From positions 1 to 59,244 of the forward strand of contig JBMORL010000112.1 in the NCBI GenBank assembly GCA_049322335.1: a DNA stretch of 59,244 nt. The letters are read 5' to 3'. The notes beneath the pieces are model-generated. The model did not search any database and had not been told where the DNA came from. It saw only the letters and a program-made list of their open reading frames with translations. Position numbers and translations under genes: made by a program. The stretch's first letter is position 1, and each line of letters opens with the position of its first letter. Of the stretch, positions 1 through 6,537 are shown piece after piece. This stretch comes from JBMORL01 sp049322335 (lineage in GTDB: Bacteria > Bacteroidota > Bacteroidia > Flavobacteriales_D > UBA2798).

Positions 1-136
1 CAAAGCTGCGCGAATGAAAGTAGTGGCTGTTCCCGAAGATATTCATTATGGCGAAAGCAGGTTTTTCGCTGCCGATCACATCATGAAATCATTACTCGAA
101 GTGAATGAAGAGTGGTGGAGGGGAATGGTAAAGTAA
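1..136 (+). pseudogene. 3' end of a second HAD phosphatase copy (cut by window edge)
   Basis: The open frame from base 2 gives 44 residues ending in stop 134-136. They match the C-terminal end of the HAD phosphatase at 1279-1938 on the other strand. The first 127 bases are identical to the reverse complement of 1288-1414; the copies then differ around the stop (last residues MVK here, MMK there, and five extra bases here). The start lies outside the window, so I cannot tell whether this is a full duplicate gene or only a copied 3' fragment. It points towards the transposase-containing island, as the other copy does. Confidence 0.7.
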
Positions 137-198
137 AGGAAGTGTAAAAATAAATGTAGTCTGTAGATACAGGGGTGCAGGAATGCGTGGATACTATC

Positions 199-211
199 AC
201 CCCTTCGGGGT
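199..211. repeat. REP-like palindrome 1
   Basis: The palindrome ACCCC-TTC-GGGGT lies in the left inverted-repeat arm. On the other strand it is followed by a GTGATAGTAT-like flank, which is shared with the copy at 1209-1221. Confidence 0.65.
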
Positions 212-250
212 TGGGAAAGTGTTTTAAGTGTTGCCCGATAAAATAATTTC

Positions 251-263
251 ACTCCTTCGGAGT
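251..263. repeat. REP-like palindrome 2
   Basis: The palindrome ACTCC-TTC-GGAGT is preceded by AAATAATTT. It is the inverse of the copies at 1047-1059 and 1155-1167, which are followed by AAAATTAT. The rest of 137-409 contains only these palindromes and AT-rich spacer; I see no gene in it. Confidence 0.65.
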
Positions 264-377
264 TGATTTAAATGATATTCTTGCTGGTGAATCAAATGTT
301 AAATCTTGATGAGTCAGTTTTCTAAATTCCGGGGAATGAAATTGATTTAATCCAAAGTAATACAAAACAATCACTGA

Positions 378-391
378 ACCCTGGAGCGGGT
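378..391. repeat. REP-like palindrome 3, diverged
   Basis: ACCC and GGGT arms enclose a six-base loop, followed by GTGATATTAATCACAC. This resembles the GTGATAGTATACAC and GTGACATTATACAC flanks of the other copies. It lies just past the transposase stop codon and may act as its 3' boundary. Confidence 0.5.
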
Positions 392-409
392 GATATTAAT
401 CACACACAC

Positions 410-874
410 TCACTTGCCCATCCAATCGAATAAAAACCTCTCTTCATAAGGTATCCCGTGTAAATCGAGCATTTCCATATACTCTTCCCTGAAGGTTTTT
501 TTTCTGTGATGCTCTTCCTGGTTAAGAATATAATTGTATACTCTTTCTACGTGCGATTTGCTGTAAGAGAAAGCTCCAAAACCTTCCTGCCACGAAAATT
601 TTCCGGGAAGGAATTTATTATCGTTAATAAAGCCTGATGAATTGTTTTTTATATCTCTCAATAAATCCGACACCGAAAGCGATGGCTTTAGTCCGAAAAA
701 CACATGCACATGATCGCCCACCCCATTAACAATTATAGATTTTTGACCCTTATTGGTAATAATTCCTGAGATGTATTTAAACAATTCTTCGCGCCATGGT
801 TTTTGTAAAAGATTTTCGCGATACTTTACTGCAAATACTGCTTGTATGTGAATTTGTGAAAAGGTTCCCGCCAT
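410..874 (-). CDS. Y1 tyrosine (HUH) transposase, IS200/RAYT-like
   Basis: This is a single-domain Y1 transposase of about 154 residues. It carries the HUH motif GDHVHVFF and, about 60 residues later, a conserved tyrosine in a YNYILNQ helix, as expected of enzymes that nick and rejoin single-stranded DNA at hairpins. I place the start at ATG 874 rather than the longer frame to 889, because a TACATTTG -7 box at 887-894 overlaps the longer start. There is no adjacent tnpB-like gene. The gene stands alone among seven short palindromes, the usual setting of REP-associated transposases (RAYTs), so it may mobilise or maintain those palindromes rather than form an IS element. It appears intact. Confidence 0.9.
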   Translation of the reverse strand: MAGTFSQIHIQAVFAVKYRENLLQKPWREELFKYISGIITNKGQKSIIVNGVGDHVHVFFGLKPSLSVSDLLRDIKNNSSGFINDNKFLPGKFSWQEGFGAFSYSKSHVERVYNYILNQEEHHRKKTFREEYMEMLDLHGIPYEERFLFDWMGK

Positions 875-886
875 ATTTTTTTTGCA

Positions 887-894
887 CAAATGTA
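887..894 (-). promoter_or_regulatory. TAnnTTTG -7 box of the transposase gene
   Basis: TACATTTG on the minus strand ends 13 bases before ATG 874. It matches the Bacteroidota primary sigma -7 consensus. I see no clear TTTG -33 element. Confidence 0.45.
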
Positions 895-1046
895 ATCATC
901 CGCATATAAAATACATATACGTGAATTTACGTAAGGAGTTTTACATAATACCAAATCACTTTCAGAATATTTCATAAAGTAATTAGGTGAAAATTATTTT
1001 GGATCATCAAAACACAGATGCCTTCAGTCAATGCCTGAATCAGGCA

Positions 1047-1059
1047 ACTCCGAAGGAGT
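1047..1059. repeat. REP-like palindrome 4
   Basis: ACTCC-GAA-GGAGT followed by AAAATTAT. It is the same core as at 1155-1167 and, inverted, at 251-263. Confidence 0.65.
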
Positions 1060-1097
1060 AAAATTATATAACCCTGAACAAAATCAAAACAACCATA

Positions 1098-1111
1098 CCA
1101 CCCTGGGGTGG
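1098..1111. repeat. REP-like palindrome 5
   Basis: CCACCC-TG-GGGTGG followed by TGACATTATACACA. The stem sequence differs from the other copies, but the downstream flank matches them. Confidence 0.6.
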
Positions 1112-1154
1112 TGACATTATACACAGATTCTTTCAGTCAAAGCCTGAATCATCA

Positions 1155-1167
1155 ACTCCGAAGGAGT
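1155..1167. repeat. REP-like palindrome 6
   Basis: ACTCC-GAA-GGAGT followed by AAAATTATTTT, in the second copy of the direct repeat. Confidence 0.65.
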
Positions 1168-1207
1168 AAAATTATTTTAACACAAGTCAAAAACAAAACA
1201 ATCACTT

Positions 1208-1414
1208 AACCCCGAAGGGGTGATAGTATACACGCATTCCTGCACCCCTGTATCTACAGACTACATTTATTTTTACACTCACTTCATCATTCCCCTCCAC
1301 CACTCTTCATTCACTTCGAGTAATGATTTCATGATGTGATCGGCAGCGAAAAACCTGCTTTCGCCATAATGAATATCTTCGGGAACAGCCACTACTTTCA
1401 TTCGCGCAGCTTTG
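1208..1414. repeat. Right arm of long inverted repeat
   Basis: This is the inverse of 1-213. It starts with an ACCCC-GAA-GGGGT palindrome (1209-1221) and runs into the 3' end of the intact HAD gene. The 127 coding bases 1288-1414 are identical to the left arm. The small differences at the stop codon and one intergenic mismatch argue against a simple assembly fold-back. Confidence 0.85.
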
Positions 1415-1938
1415 GCGGCAATTACACCATTAAATGAATCTTCAAATACAAGACAGGAGGAAGGATGCACATCCAGAAACTTTGCGGCTGACAAATAAAC
1501 GGCAGGATGTGGTTTTCCGAATAATTCGTGTTGTGCCGAATGAATAACCTTGAATTCATTTTTGATTCCCAGTTTTTCTACCACAGCTTCGATAATGGGA
1601 ACCGCTGATGCCGAAGCAATGGCCAGTGGCAGATTTTTGGTTTTGAAAAAAGCAATGGATTCATATACCCCGGGGAGAACTTTACATTTTTGATTCACCA
1701 GTTCAATAACGCGAAAAATAATTCTTTGTTCGATTTCGTCTTCCGAAAAATTATCCCAGGGAAATTTGTTTTTCCAGTGTTTCACCACTTCGTCAATGCG
1801 GAGGCCAACTGTTTGAAAACACATCTCATCGGTAAGTGTGATTCCCACCAGTGAAAAAACTTCTTTTTCAGCCTCGCGCCAAACCGGTTCACTGTCGATG
1901 AGCAGGCCGTCCATATCAAAAATAACTGCTTTAATCAT
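1279..1938 (-). CDS. HAD-family sugar-phosphate phosphatase / phosphatase-like mutase
   Basis: This 219-residue HAD subfamily IA hydrolase is probably cytosolic. The N-terminus has the nucleophile motif DMDG (Asp8, Asp10) followed by LLIDSEPVW, typical of the beta-phosphoglucomutase / hexitol-phosphatase (HxpB/YniC-like) branch. The helical cap follows, then the SAS motif near residue 110, the lysine region GKPHP, and the acidic motif FEDSFNG near 165. Substrate is not readable from sequence; a small sugar phosphate is likely. The start overlaps the stop of the upstream gene by 8 bases, so it ends a three-gene operon. Its 3' end is duplicated in inverted orientation at the window edge. Confidence 0.88.
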   Translation of the reverse strand: MIKAVIFDMDGLLIDSEPVWREAEKEVFSLVGITLTDEMCFQTVGLRIDEVVKHWKNKFPWDNFSEDEIEQRIIFRVIELVNQKCKVLPGVYESIAFFKTKNLPLAIASASAVPIIEAVVEKLGIKNEFKVIHSAQHELFGKPHPAVYLSAAKFLDVHPSSCLVFEDSFNGVIAAKAARMKVVAVPEDIHYGESRFFAADHIMKSLLEVNEEWWRGMMK

Positions 1939-3085
1939 ATAGCATTTTGGTCAGTTTGTTGGCGTAAATCATTTTTCCGTTAAGGTGAACACGTACGACA
2001 GCTTTCGACATGTCTTTTTGTGTGAGTTTTACTTCCAGTAATTCCTCCTGCACGGACGGTTTGGAAATTTCTTTATTGGCTGTAGAAATAATTTCATCTT
2101 TCTCATTATAGATATTCACTTCCAACTTTCCTTTTTCTGAAAGAAAATAATGAAAATTGATATGACCTTTGTCTTTAACGGAAAGTTTTACTTTGCTAAC
2201 GAGCTGCGATGTATAAGGAACCTCACCGTTGAAATAGTTAAACAGTTTAAAAAAATACAGGTTTCCACCCAGGAAAGAAGTGGTTCGTTCGTCAGTTACA
2301 TAAAGATTATTCTTGTTGTCGAATGCCACAGCTTCTTTTTGGGTAAAATTGTGAAATAAAAATTCAGCGGAATGGCCGCCAAAAAAATCGCTTCCGGTGA
2401 AATCGTAAAACAACCATAATTTATTGCAGGAAATGATCACCAGTTTCTTTTTATCGGGATGTATATCAGCTGAAGTAACAGCTTCCTGTAAAAAACCAAG
2501 CCTACCCATACAAAAACTGTCGCGTGGAGAAACGGTATATTCACCGGGAAGATCGGGCACAGCGTATAATTTGGAATAGCCGGTGAATGGTTTGGTATTG
2601 TTTTTCGAAAAAATAAAGAGTGAATCATTGAACCAAATGATGGCTTCGGCATCAAAATTCATGTTTTCGGCAGAAGGCGGGAACATCCGCTGGTCGGCAA
2701 AATGAATTTTTATTTCTTTCGGTTTTTCATTTTTATCGGGGTTAAGTTTATAAATCACCTGGTCTTTTCGCTGGTTCATATTGTTGCCAATGTCTGCAAT
2801 ATATAAAAACGAAGAATCATCCAAAGTAAGGTCTTCCCAGTCAAAATTTCTGGTTTCATTCAGTTTCAGGCATTTTTTCAGTACTGCTTTTTTATCCATC
2901 ACAAACAACAGGCTTTCATTATCTCCGTCATTGTGTGTAATAAACTGGTTATTGAAAAACTCCAGTCCGGATGACTCGCGAAGTGCCGAAGGAAGTTCAT
3001 ACGTGTATTCAGGATGAATGCGCTGGGAATGTGCTGAACTTACGAACAGGATAAAAAAAGAGAATATAAAAATTTTATACATCAT
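1931..3085 (-). CDS. Secreted beta-propeller-like protein of unknown function
   Basis: This 384-residue protein has a signal peptide (hydrophobic residues 4-16, cut near SAHSQ). The body has motifs seen in SdiA-regulated/esterase-like propeller families: SSGLEF, FDWEDLTLD and YIADIGNN around residues 38-100, and later VAFDNKNNLYVTDE. Such proteins are periplasmic or surface-exposed and often bind ligands or phosphoesters, but I cannot name a reaction. The C-terminal ~80 residues look like a beta-sandwich. I see no clear type IX sorting domain. It overlaps both neighbours (11 and 8 bases), so the three are probably co-translated. Confidence 0.7.
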   Translation of the reverse strand: MMYKIFIFSFFILFVSSAHSQRIHPEYTYELPSALRESSGLEFFNNQFITHNDGDNESLLFVMDKKAVLKKCLKLNETRNFDWEDLTLDDSSFLYIADIGNNMNQRKDQVIYKLNPDKNEKPKEIKIHFADQRMFPPSAENMNFDAEAIIWFNDSLFIFSKNNTKPFTGYSKLYAVPDLPGEYTVSPRDSFCMGRLGFLQEAVTSADIHPDKKKLVIISCNKLWLFYDFTGSDFFGGHSAEFLFHNFTQKEAVAFDNKNNLYVTDERTTSFLGGNLYFFKLFNYFNGEVPYTSQLVSKVKLSVKDKGHINFHYFLSEKGKLEVNIYNEKDEIISTANKEISKPSVQEELLEVKLTQKDMSKAVVRVHLNGKMIYANKLTKMLYD

Positions 3086-3932
3086 ATTTTATTTCGGCAG
3101 CGGTGTATTTGGGATGGAAAATCACCCCATAATACTTCAGATCATCGAGTACCACCTGGAGAAATGCATTTTTCATGCCAGCCTGGAAATTCCACCGGGT
3201 TTCGGAAAACCATTCTTTGGTTTGCGTTTCAGAAAGCGAATACCGGGAAGAAATTTCATTTGTAATTTCAGGTGAGGCAGCACACTGATGATTCATTTTT
3301 GCCATCTCTTCGCAAAACCATTTTACCTCAGCAGGAAAATCATGAATAGTGGGAGAAGCAGCTACCAGCACAAAAGGCGGCCAGGGAGTGGGCACTTCGC
3401 CTATCCTTGCCAGGTTATATTTATTGAGAAAAGGTTCGGTAGTGAACTTTTCCCACAAAAAAACATCTGCTTTTTTTTCTTTCAGCGCTTCCAAACCACC
3501 TTCCAGGGAATTGACGGTAATGAAATCCATTTTTGAAGTGTCATAACGGAATTTTCGTGCATGCACCATCGCCATCAGGTGAGAGCCGGAACCCATCCGG
3601 CTTACTGCAAAACGTTTTGAAAAAATTTCTTCTTCTCTTTTTATCCCCGAATCAGCAGCTACATGAATACCCCATTTAAGAGGAGAAAGCACATGAAATT
3701 GCAAAAGCCGGGAATGGTTGTCTTTCTGCAACTCAGAAATAATTCCTTCGGTGAGTAACACAGCAAAATTTATTTTCCGTGAACGAAGTAGCTGGATCAT
3801 TTCACCTGTACCACCGGCAACATCCTTCCATAGCAACCGGAAATTATGTTTTTCAAAAACATGATTGGCTATCGCCTTTTTAAAAGGATAATTAAAATGT
3901 TCGTTTACTCCGGCAATAATGAATTCTGTCAA
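3075..3932 (-). CDS. Cytosolic periplasmic-binding-fold protein (NMT1/SsuA-like)
   Basis: This 285-residue protein resembles type 2 solute-binding proteins of the NMT1/THI5/SsuA class: an N-terminal strand IIAGVNEHFNYP, a GGTGEMIQLLRSRKINFAVLLTEG loop, and a hinge with GSGSHLMAMVHA and DFITVNSLEGGLEALKEKKADVFLWE. It has no signal peptide and no adjacent permease or ATPase, so it may bind a small ligand in the cytosol or be a sensor or enzyme built on this fold. The start is TTG at 3930-3932; no in-frame ATG lies nearby, and an exact TATCTTTG -7 box sits 27 bases upstream. It leads the operon with the propeller protein and HAD phosphatase. Confidence 0.72.
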   Translation of the reverse strand: MTEFIIAGVNEHFNYPFKKAIANHVFEKHNFRLLWKDVAGGTGEMIQLLRSRKINFAVLLTEGIISELQKDNHSRLLQFHVLSPLKWGIHVAADSGIKREEEIFSKRFAVSRMGSGSHLMAMVHARKFRYDTSKMDFITVNSLEGGLEALKEKKADVFLWEKFTTEPFLNKYNLARIGEVPTPWPPFVLVAASPTIHDFPAEVKWFCEEMAKMNHQCAASPEITNEISSRYSLSETQTKEWFSETRWNFQAGMKNAFLQVVLDDLKYYGVIFHPKYTAAEIKYDV

Positions 3933-3958
3933 GGCAAATGATTTTATTTATTTGAGCA

Positions 3959-3966
3959 CAAAGATA
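3959..3966 (-). promoter_or_regulatory. TAnnTTTG -7 box, binding-fold/propeller/HAD operon
   Basis: TATCTTTG on the minus strand lies 27 bases before the TTG start at 3932, between the SPOR gene stop and this operon. The match to the Bacteroidota -7 consensus is exact. The -33 element is unclear. Confidence 0.5.
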
Positions 3967-3980
3967 ACAAGTCTGCGCTT

Positions 3981-5108
3981 TTACTTTTGTTCAAATATCC
4001 ATGCTTTTCCGAAAACGCCACGCAATTCCGAAGCTTTATTGGCCGCTTCGTGTACATCAGAGGATTGAAATGCTGCCACATGAATCAATCCGTTGAAAGT
4101 ACCAAGATTTACCGGTTGAAGTCCCTGTGAGGAAATTTTATTCATCATCGCATCGGCATTGGCCTGTTGCGAATAACAGCCAACAATAATATAATAAGTC
4201 CCGGAAGAAGGTGTAATGGTTTCTGTTTTTACCGGGGTTTCTGTAGCTGTTTCTGTGGTTGAAATTTTTGTTTCTGTTTCTGTGGAATTTATTTCCGGTT
4301 CAACGGTAACAGCAGAATCAGCGGTAAAAGCAAGAGAGTCTTCGTTCATCATCACACTGTCTGCCGGGTTATTCTCTGTAGTTTCAGCTGGTTTTTTAGT
4401 GTTGTTGTTTTCCTGCTTTTCTGTTTTTGTTTCTGCGGTTGGTTCTCCCATTCCCAGCATTTGCATCAGCTGGTCTTTGTATAAAAATCCTGCCGTTCCT
4501 CCACCGCCCACTATCACCAGAACAAGGACAATCCATATCCATGCTTTGCTTTTTTTCTTTTTTACAACAACAGGTTTTGATTTTTCGGTTGCAGAAATTT
4601 TTATTTCCTGTTTTTTTTCTGCTGAAGCGGTAATAGTTTCTTTTACCGGTTCGGGTTGTTTTTCAATAACAGGCTTTTGTTCTTCTTTTTTTATTTCAGG
4701 AATTTTTGTTTCGGGCATAACCTGTTTTACCGGTTCGGGTTTTTCTTCTTTCATCACCGGTTTTTCTTCCTGTACTGTAATTGTTTCAGAAGCACCGGCA
4801 TCCCAGGTAAAAACAATTTTTTCTCCTTCCATTTTCAGTTTGCCGATATTTTTCACCGACACATCACGTCCCGATTGCAACAGGGATTGAAGGCCGCTGG
4901 TAAATACTTCCAGTTTTTTACCTGCATCTTCGGCAGAAATATTTTCTTTTTTGGATATATAGGAAACCAGCAGGCCGTCATTGAATTTCAGAAACGGATT
5001 AAATGAAACGGCTGGCGAGGAAGGCGCATTGTTTACAAATGCACCAACCCCGGGAAGAATAACGGTTTTATTATCCTTCAGTAATTCGGAAAGGTATTCT
5101 GCTTTCAC
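3981..5108 (-). CDS. HU-CCDC81-like / SPOR-domain membrane protein
   Basis: An N-terminal region (YLSELLKDNKTVILPGVGAFV onward, about 90 residues) matches the HU-like domain found in Bacteroidota SPOR proteins. A long Lys/Glu/Pro linker follows, then one transmembrane segment (WIWIVLVLVIVGG), a Thr/Glu-rich periplasmic spacer and a C-terminal SPOR domain starting at TYYIIVGCYSQQANADAMM. SPOR domains bind denuded peptidoglycan at division sites, so a role in septal wall or chromosome-envelope organisation is likely. I choose GTG at 5106-5108: it begins VKAEYLSELL as in relatives, whereas the longer ATG frame (to 5171) adds an unrelated hydrophobic stretch reading through a hairpin. The low-complexity linker creates a long false ORF on the other strand. 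Confidence 0.82.
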   Translation of the reverse strand: MKAEYLSELLKDNKTVILPGVGAFVNNAPSSPAVSFNPFLKFNDGLLVSYISKKENISAEDAGKKLEVFTSGLQSLLQSGRDVSVKNIGKLKMEGEKIVFTWDAGASETITVQEEKPVMKEEKPEPVKQVMPETKIPEIKKEEQKPVIEKQPEPVKETITASAEKKQEIKISATEKSKPVVVKKKKSKAWIWIVLVLVIVGGGGTAGFLYKDQLMQMLGMGEPTAETKTEKQENNNTKKPAETTENNPADSVMMNEDSLAFTADSAVTVEPEINSTETETKISTTETATETPVKTETITPSSGTYYIIVGCYSQQANADAMMNKISSQGLQPVNLGTFNGLIHVAAFQSSDVHEAANKASELRGVFGKAWIFEQK

Positions 5109-5152
5109 CCTGTAATTTTTTCTCAACCAATATACAAAAATTACAGGAAGAA

Positions 5153-5178
5153 AAAAGGGGTGAAAACTCACCCCTTAT
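5153..5178. terminator. Hairpin with flanking A/T runs
   Basis: AAGGGGTGA-AAAC-TCACCCCTT is a 9-bp perfect stem with A-rich and T-rich flanks, so it could terminate in either direction. It lies just after the candidate small ORF 5183-5272 and before the SPOR gene start. Confidence 0.6.
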
Positions 5179-5182
5179 TTAT

Positions 5183-5272
5183 TTATGCACCCATCAGGTT
5201 GAATAACACAAATGTTGTGAGGAATACTATCCCGAGTACAAGCCCCACATAAAGATTCGAACGGTCTCTCAT
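5183..5272 (-). CDS. Candidate 29-residue single-span membrane peptide
   Basis: ATG 5270-5272 opens a 29-codon frame: a charged start (MRDRSNLY), then a continuous hydrophobic helix (VGLVLGIVFLTTFVLFNLMGA) and stop. A strong hairpin terminator follows within 10 bases, as for a real short transcript. I do not recognise the family. A caution: a different frame from ATG 5321-5323 has an AAAAGG ribosome-site-like run before it and encodes a polar 49-residue peptide across the same bases, so which frame is used is unsettled. Confidence 0.4.
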   Translation of the reverse strand: MRDRSNLYVGLVLGIVFLTTFVLFNLMGA

Positions 5273-5407
5273 GGCTATAAGTTTTAAATTTTTGTTCCAT
5301 TTTAATGAGTACCGGTTTTTGCATATTTCCTTTTGCTATCTGTGTAGTTTAACGCAAAAAAGGGGCCAATGTTGGGTAGGTTGATCAGTAAAAGCTACCA
5401 TTCAGTC

Positions 5408-5442
5408 AAAAAAAAAGGCCACTCACAGGAGCGGCCTTTTTT
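5408..5442. terminator. Rho-independent terminator after siaC-like gene
   Basis: Inverted arms AAAAAAGGCC and GGCCTTTTTT flank a CTC/GAG-extended stem with one mismatch. On the minus strand it lies 13 bases after the stop of the 5456-5842 gene and ends in a T run. It is near-symmetric, so it may also work on the plus strand. Confidence 0.75.
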
Positions 5443-5455
5443 GGAAGAAAATATC

Positions 5456-5842
5456 TTAGAGTTCTTCGATGGAGATCATTTTAAAGGGCACAGAAATGAT
5501 AGCCTGGTAGTCTTCCCCGGCTTCCAGCATATCTTCATCATCCTGTTCGTAATGCCAGTTGATGATCACTTTGGTTTTTCCGCCATTATTAAGATTTTCA
5601 AGTTTTTTGAAGAAATCCAGAATGCATTTGCTGGAGCTGGTATTAAAGTATTCCAACACCACATTTACACTGGTTTCGGGTTTCGGGTTACTGCCATACG
5701 AATCAACCCATTCGAATACAGGCTTATAGAATTCAATCGAATTTTCCGGGATAGAACGGCCTTTCAGCTCCATAGTTCCGGTTTCGCGGTTGAAGTGGAT
5801 GGTGGGCGTTTTGGGGCTTCCTTCCATTACAAGATTACTCAT
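5456..5842 (-). CDS. SiaC-family regulatory phosphoprotein (DUF1987)
   Basis: This 128-residue single-domain protein matches DUF1987/SiaC. It has the features of the family: TPTIHFN near the start, GRSIPENSIEFYKPV, and LEYFNTSSSKCILDFFKKLE around residues 64-83, where SiaC carries its phosphorylated Thr/Ser. In Pseudomonas, SiaC is phosphorylated by kinase SiaB, dephosphorylated by SiaA, and activates diguanylate cyclase SiaD. None of those partners is in this window, so the partner here is unknown. The gene is monocistronic, with its own probable promoter and a strong terminator. Confidence 0.85.
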   Translation of the reverse strand: MSNLVMEGSPKTPTIHFNRETGTMELKGRSIPENSIEFYKPVFEWVDSYGSNPKPETSVNVVLEYFNTSSSKCILDFFKKLENLNNGGKTKVIINWHYEQDDEDMLEAGEDYQAIISVPFKMISIEEL

Positions 5843-5866
5843 AGGATTGATTTTTAACTTATGTGA

Positions 5867-5896
5867 CGAATATACAAAGGATTTTCATTCCGCAAA
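5867..5896 (-). promoter_or_regulatory. Probable sigma promoter of the siaC-like gene
   Basis: On the minus strand a TTTG (5893-5896) is followed, 18 bases later, by TATATTCG (5867-5874). The second differs from TAnnTTTG at one position. The ATG lies 24 bases downstream. Confidence 0.45.
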
Positions 5897-5940
5897 GCCC
5901 AAAAACCGATAAAATTTAGGGGAAATCGCTCTTTTCGGCC

Positions 5941-6534
5941 CTATAGCCGACCAGTTTCTTCTGCCGGGGGATAAGCTGAGGGTTGTTCGGATTTTACCAG
6001 TTGACGAAGCAAAACAATATCTATAACGGTATGCGCACTGATACAGAACCATATTCCTGCTTCTTCAAACATCCATCCGATAAAGCCAATTACCAGTGTA
6101 AGATACAGGCCATAGAGAGAAACTCTCCAGTCAAACGGATTCAGGTAGCCGTGTAGTGCAACGAAACCGATGGAAGTGATTATAATTCCCAGTTGTGGTT
6201 GTATAGCCGCCCTGAACAACAGTTCTTCACCGGTACCGGCACAAAAGGAAACAAAAACAATACCTGCGCCTGATAGTCCAAACTGCCCGATAATTCCTTC
6301 GTATTTGCTGCGAACGGGTGATAATAGCTTCGACCTGACAATGAGCCACCCCAGCCGGGCAGTAAGAAAACCAAAAACAATTCCCCCTGCCAATTGCCAA
6401 AACGGGTGAATTTTGTTTTCAAATACTGTTTGCCAGTTTTCATCTGAAAAAAAATAATGAATTACCCAACCGATGAGGGGAAATCCAACCAGGGTAAACA
6501 AGGCCAGCAGGTAAATGGTGCGTTTGGGAAACAA
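5941..6534 (-). CDS. CPBP-family intramembrane metalloprotease (CAAX/Abi)
   Basis: This 197-residue polytopic membrane protein has the CPBP signature: GTGEELLFR (Glu-Glu-x3-Arg) around residue 104, FVALHG with the next metal-ligand His, and ISAHTVIDI with a third His near 165. About five to six hydrophobic segments are visible. Bacterial members act in protein processing, bacteriocin immunity or unknown roles; the substrate is not evident. It begins 3 bases after the STAS-like gene, so the two are probably translated together. Confidence 0.85.
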   Translation of the reverse strand: MFPKRTIYLLALFTLVGFPLIGWVIHYFFSDENWQTVFENKIHPFWQLAGGIVFGFLTARLGWLIVRSKLLSPVRSKYEGIIGQFGLSGAGIVFVSFCAGTGEELLFRAAIQPQLGIIITSIGFVALHGYLNPFDWRVSLYGLYLTLVIGFIGWMFEEAGIWFCISAHTVIDIVLLRQLVKSEQPSAYPPAEETGRL

Positions 6535-6537
6535 ATT

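Larger units (their letters stand above)
1..213. repeat. Left arm of long inverted repeat
   Basis: Bases 1-213 are the inverted counterpart of about 1208-1414. The arm holds 127 identical bases of HAD coding sequence, a short divergent stretch at the stop codons, then about 70 bases of intergenic sequence with one mismatch, ending in an ACCCC-TTC-GGGGT palindrome. The arms face each other across about 1 kb that holds the transposase gene. Confidence 0.85.
1010..1200. repeat. Two direct copies of an ~80-bp unit with REP-like palindromes
   Basis: Two units about 108 bases apart share CACAGAT, TTCAGTCAA, GCCTGAATCA, the ACTCC-GAA-GGAGT palindrome and AAAATTAT, ending in a CAAAACAA-like stretch. 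The first starts near 1014 and the second near 1122. Between them is a CCACCC-TG-GGGTGG palindrome (1098-1111). The gene-free stretch 890-1278 otherwise holds AT-rich sequence and the right inverted-repeat arm. Confidence 0.65.

Noticed and set aside
1..213. Assembly hairpin explaining the inverted repeat completely
   Set aside because: A fold-back would give perfect symmetry; the arms differ by five inserted bases and substitutions at the stop codon. It is not fully excluded without reads.
4216..4890. Long plus-strand ORF of 224 codons opposite the SPOR gene
   Set aside because: It is Ser/Val/Phe low-complexity antisense of the Lys/Glu/Thr-rich linker of the SPOR protein, whose coding frame has clear domains.
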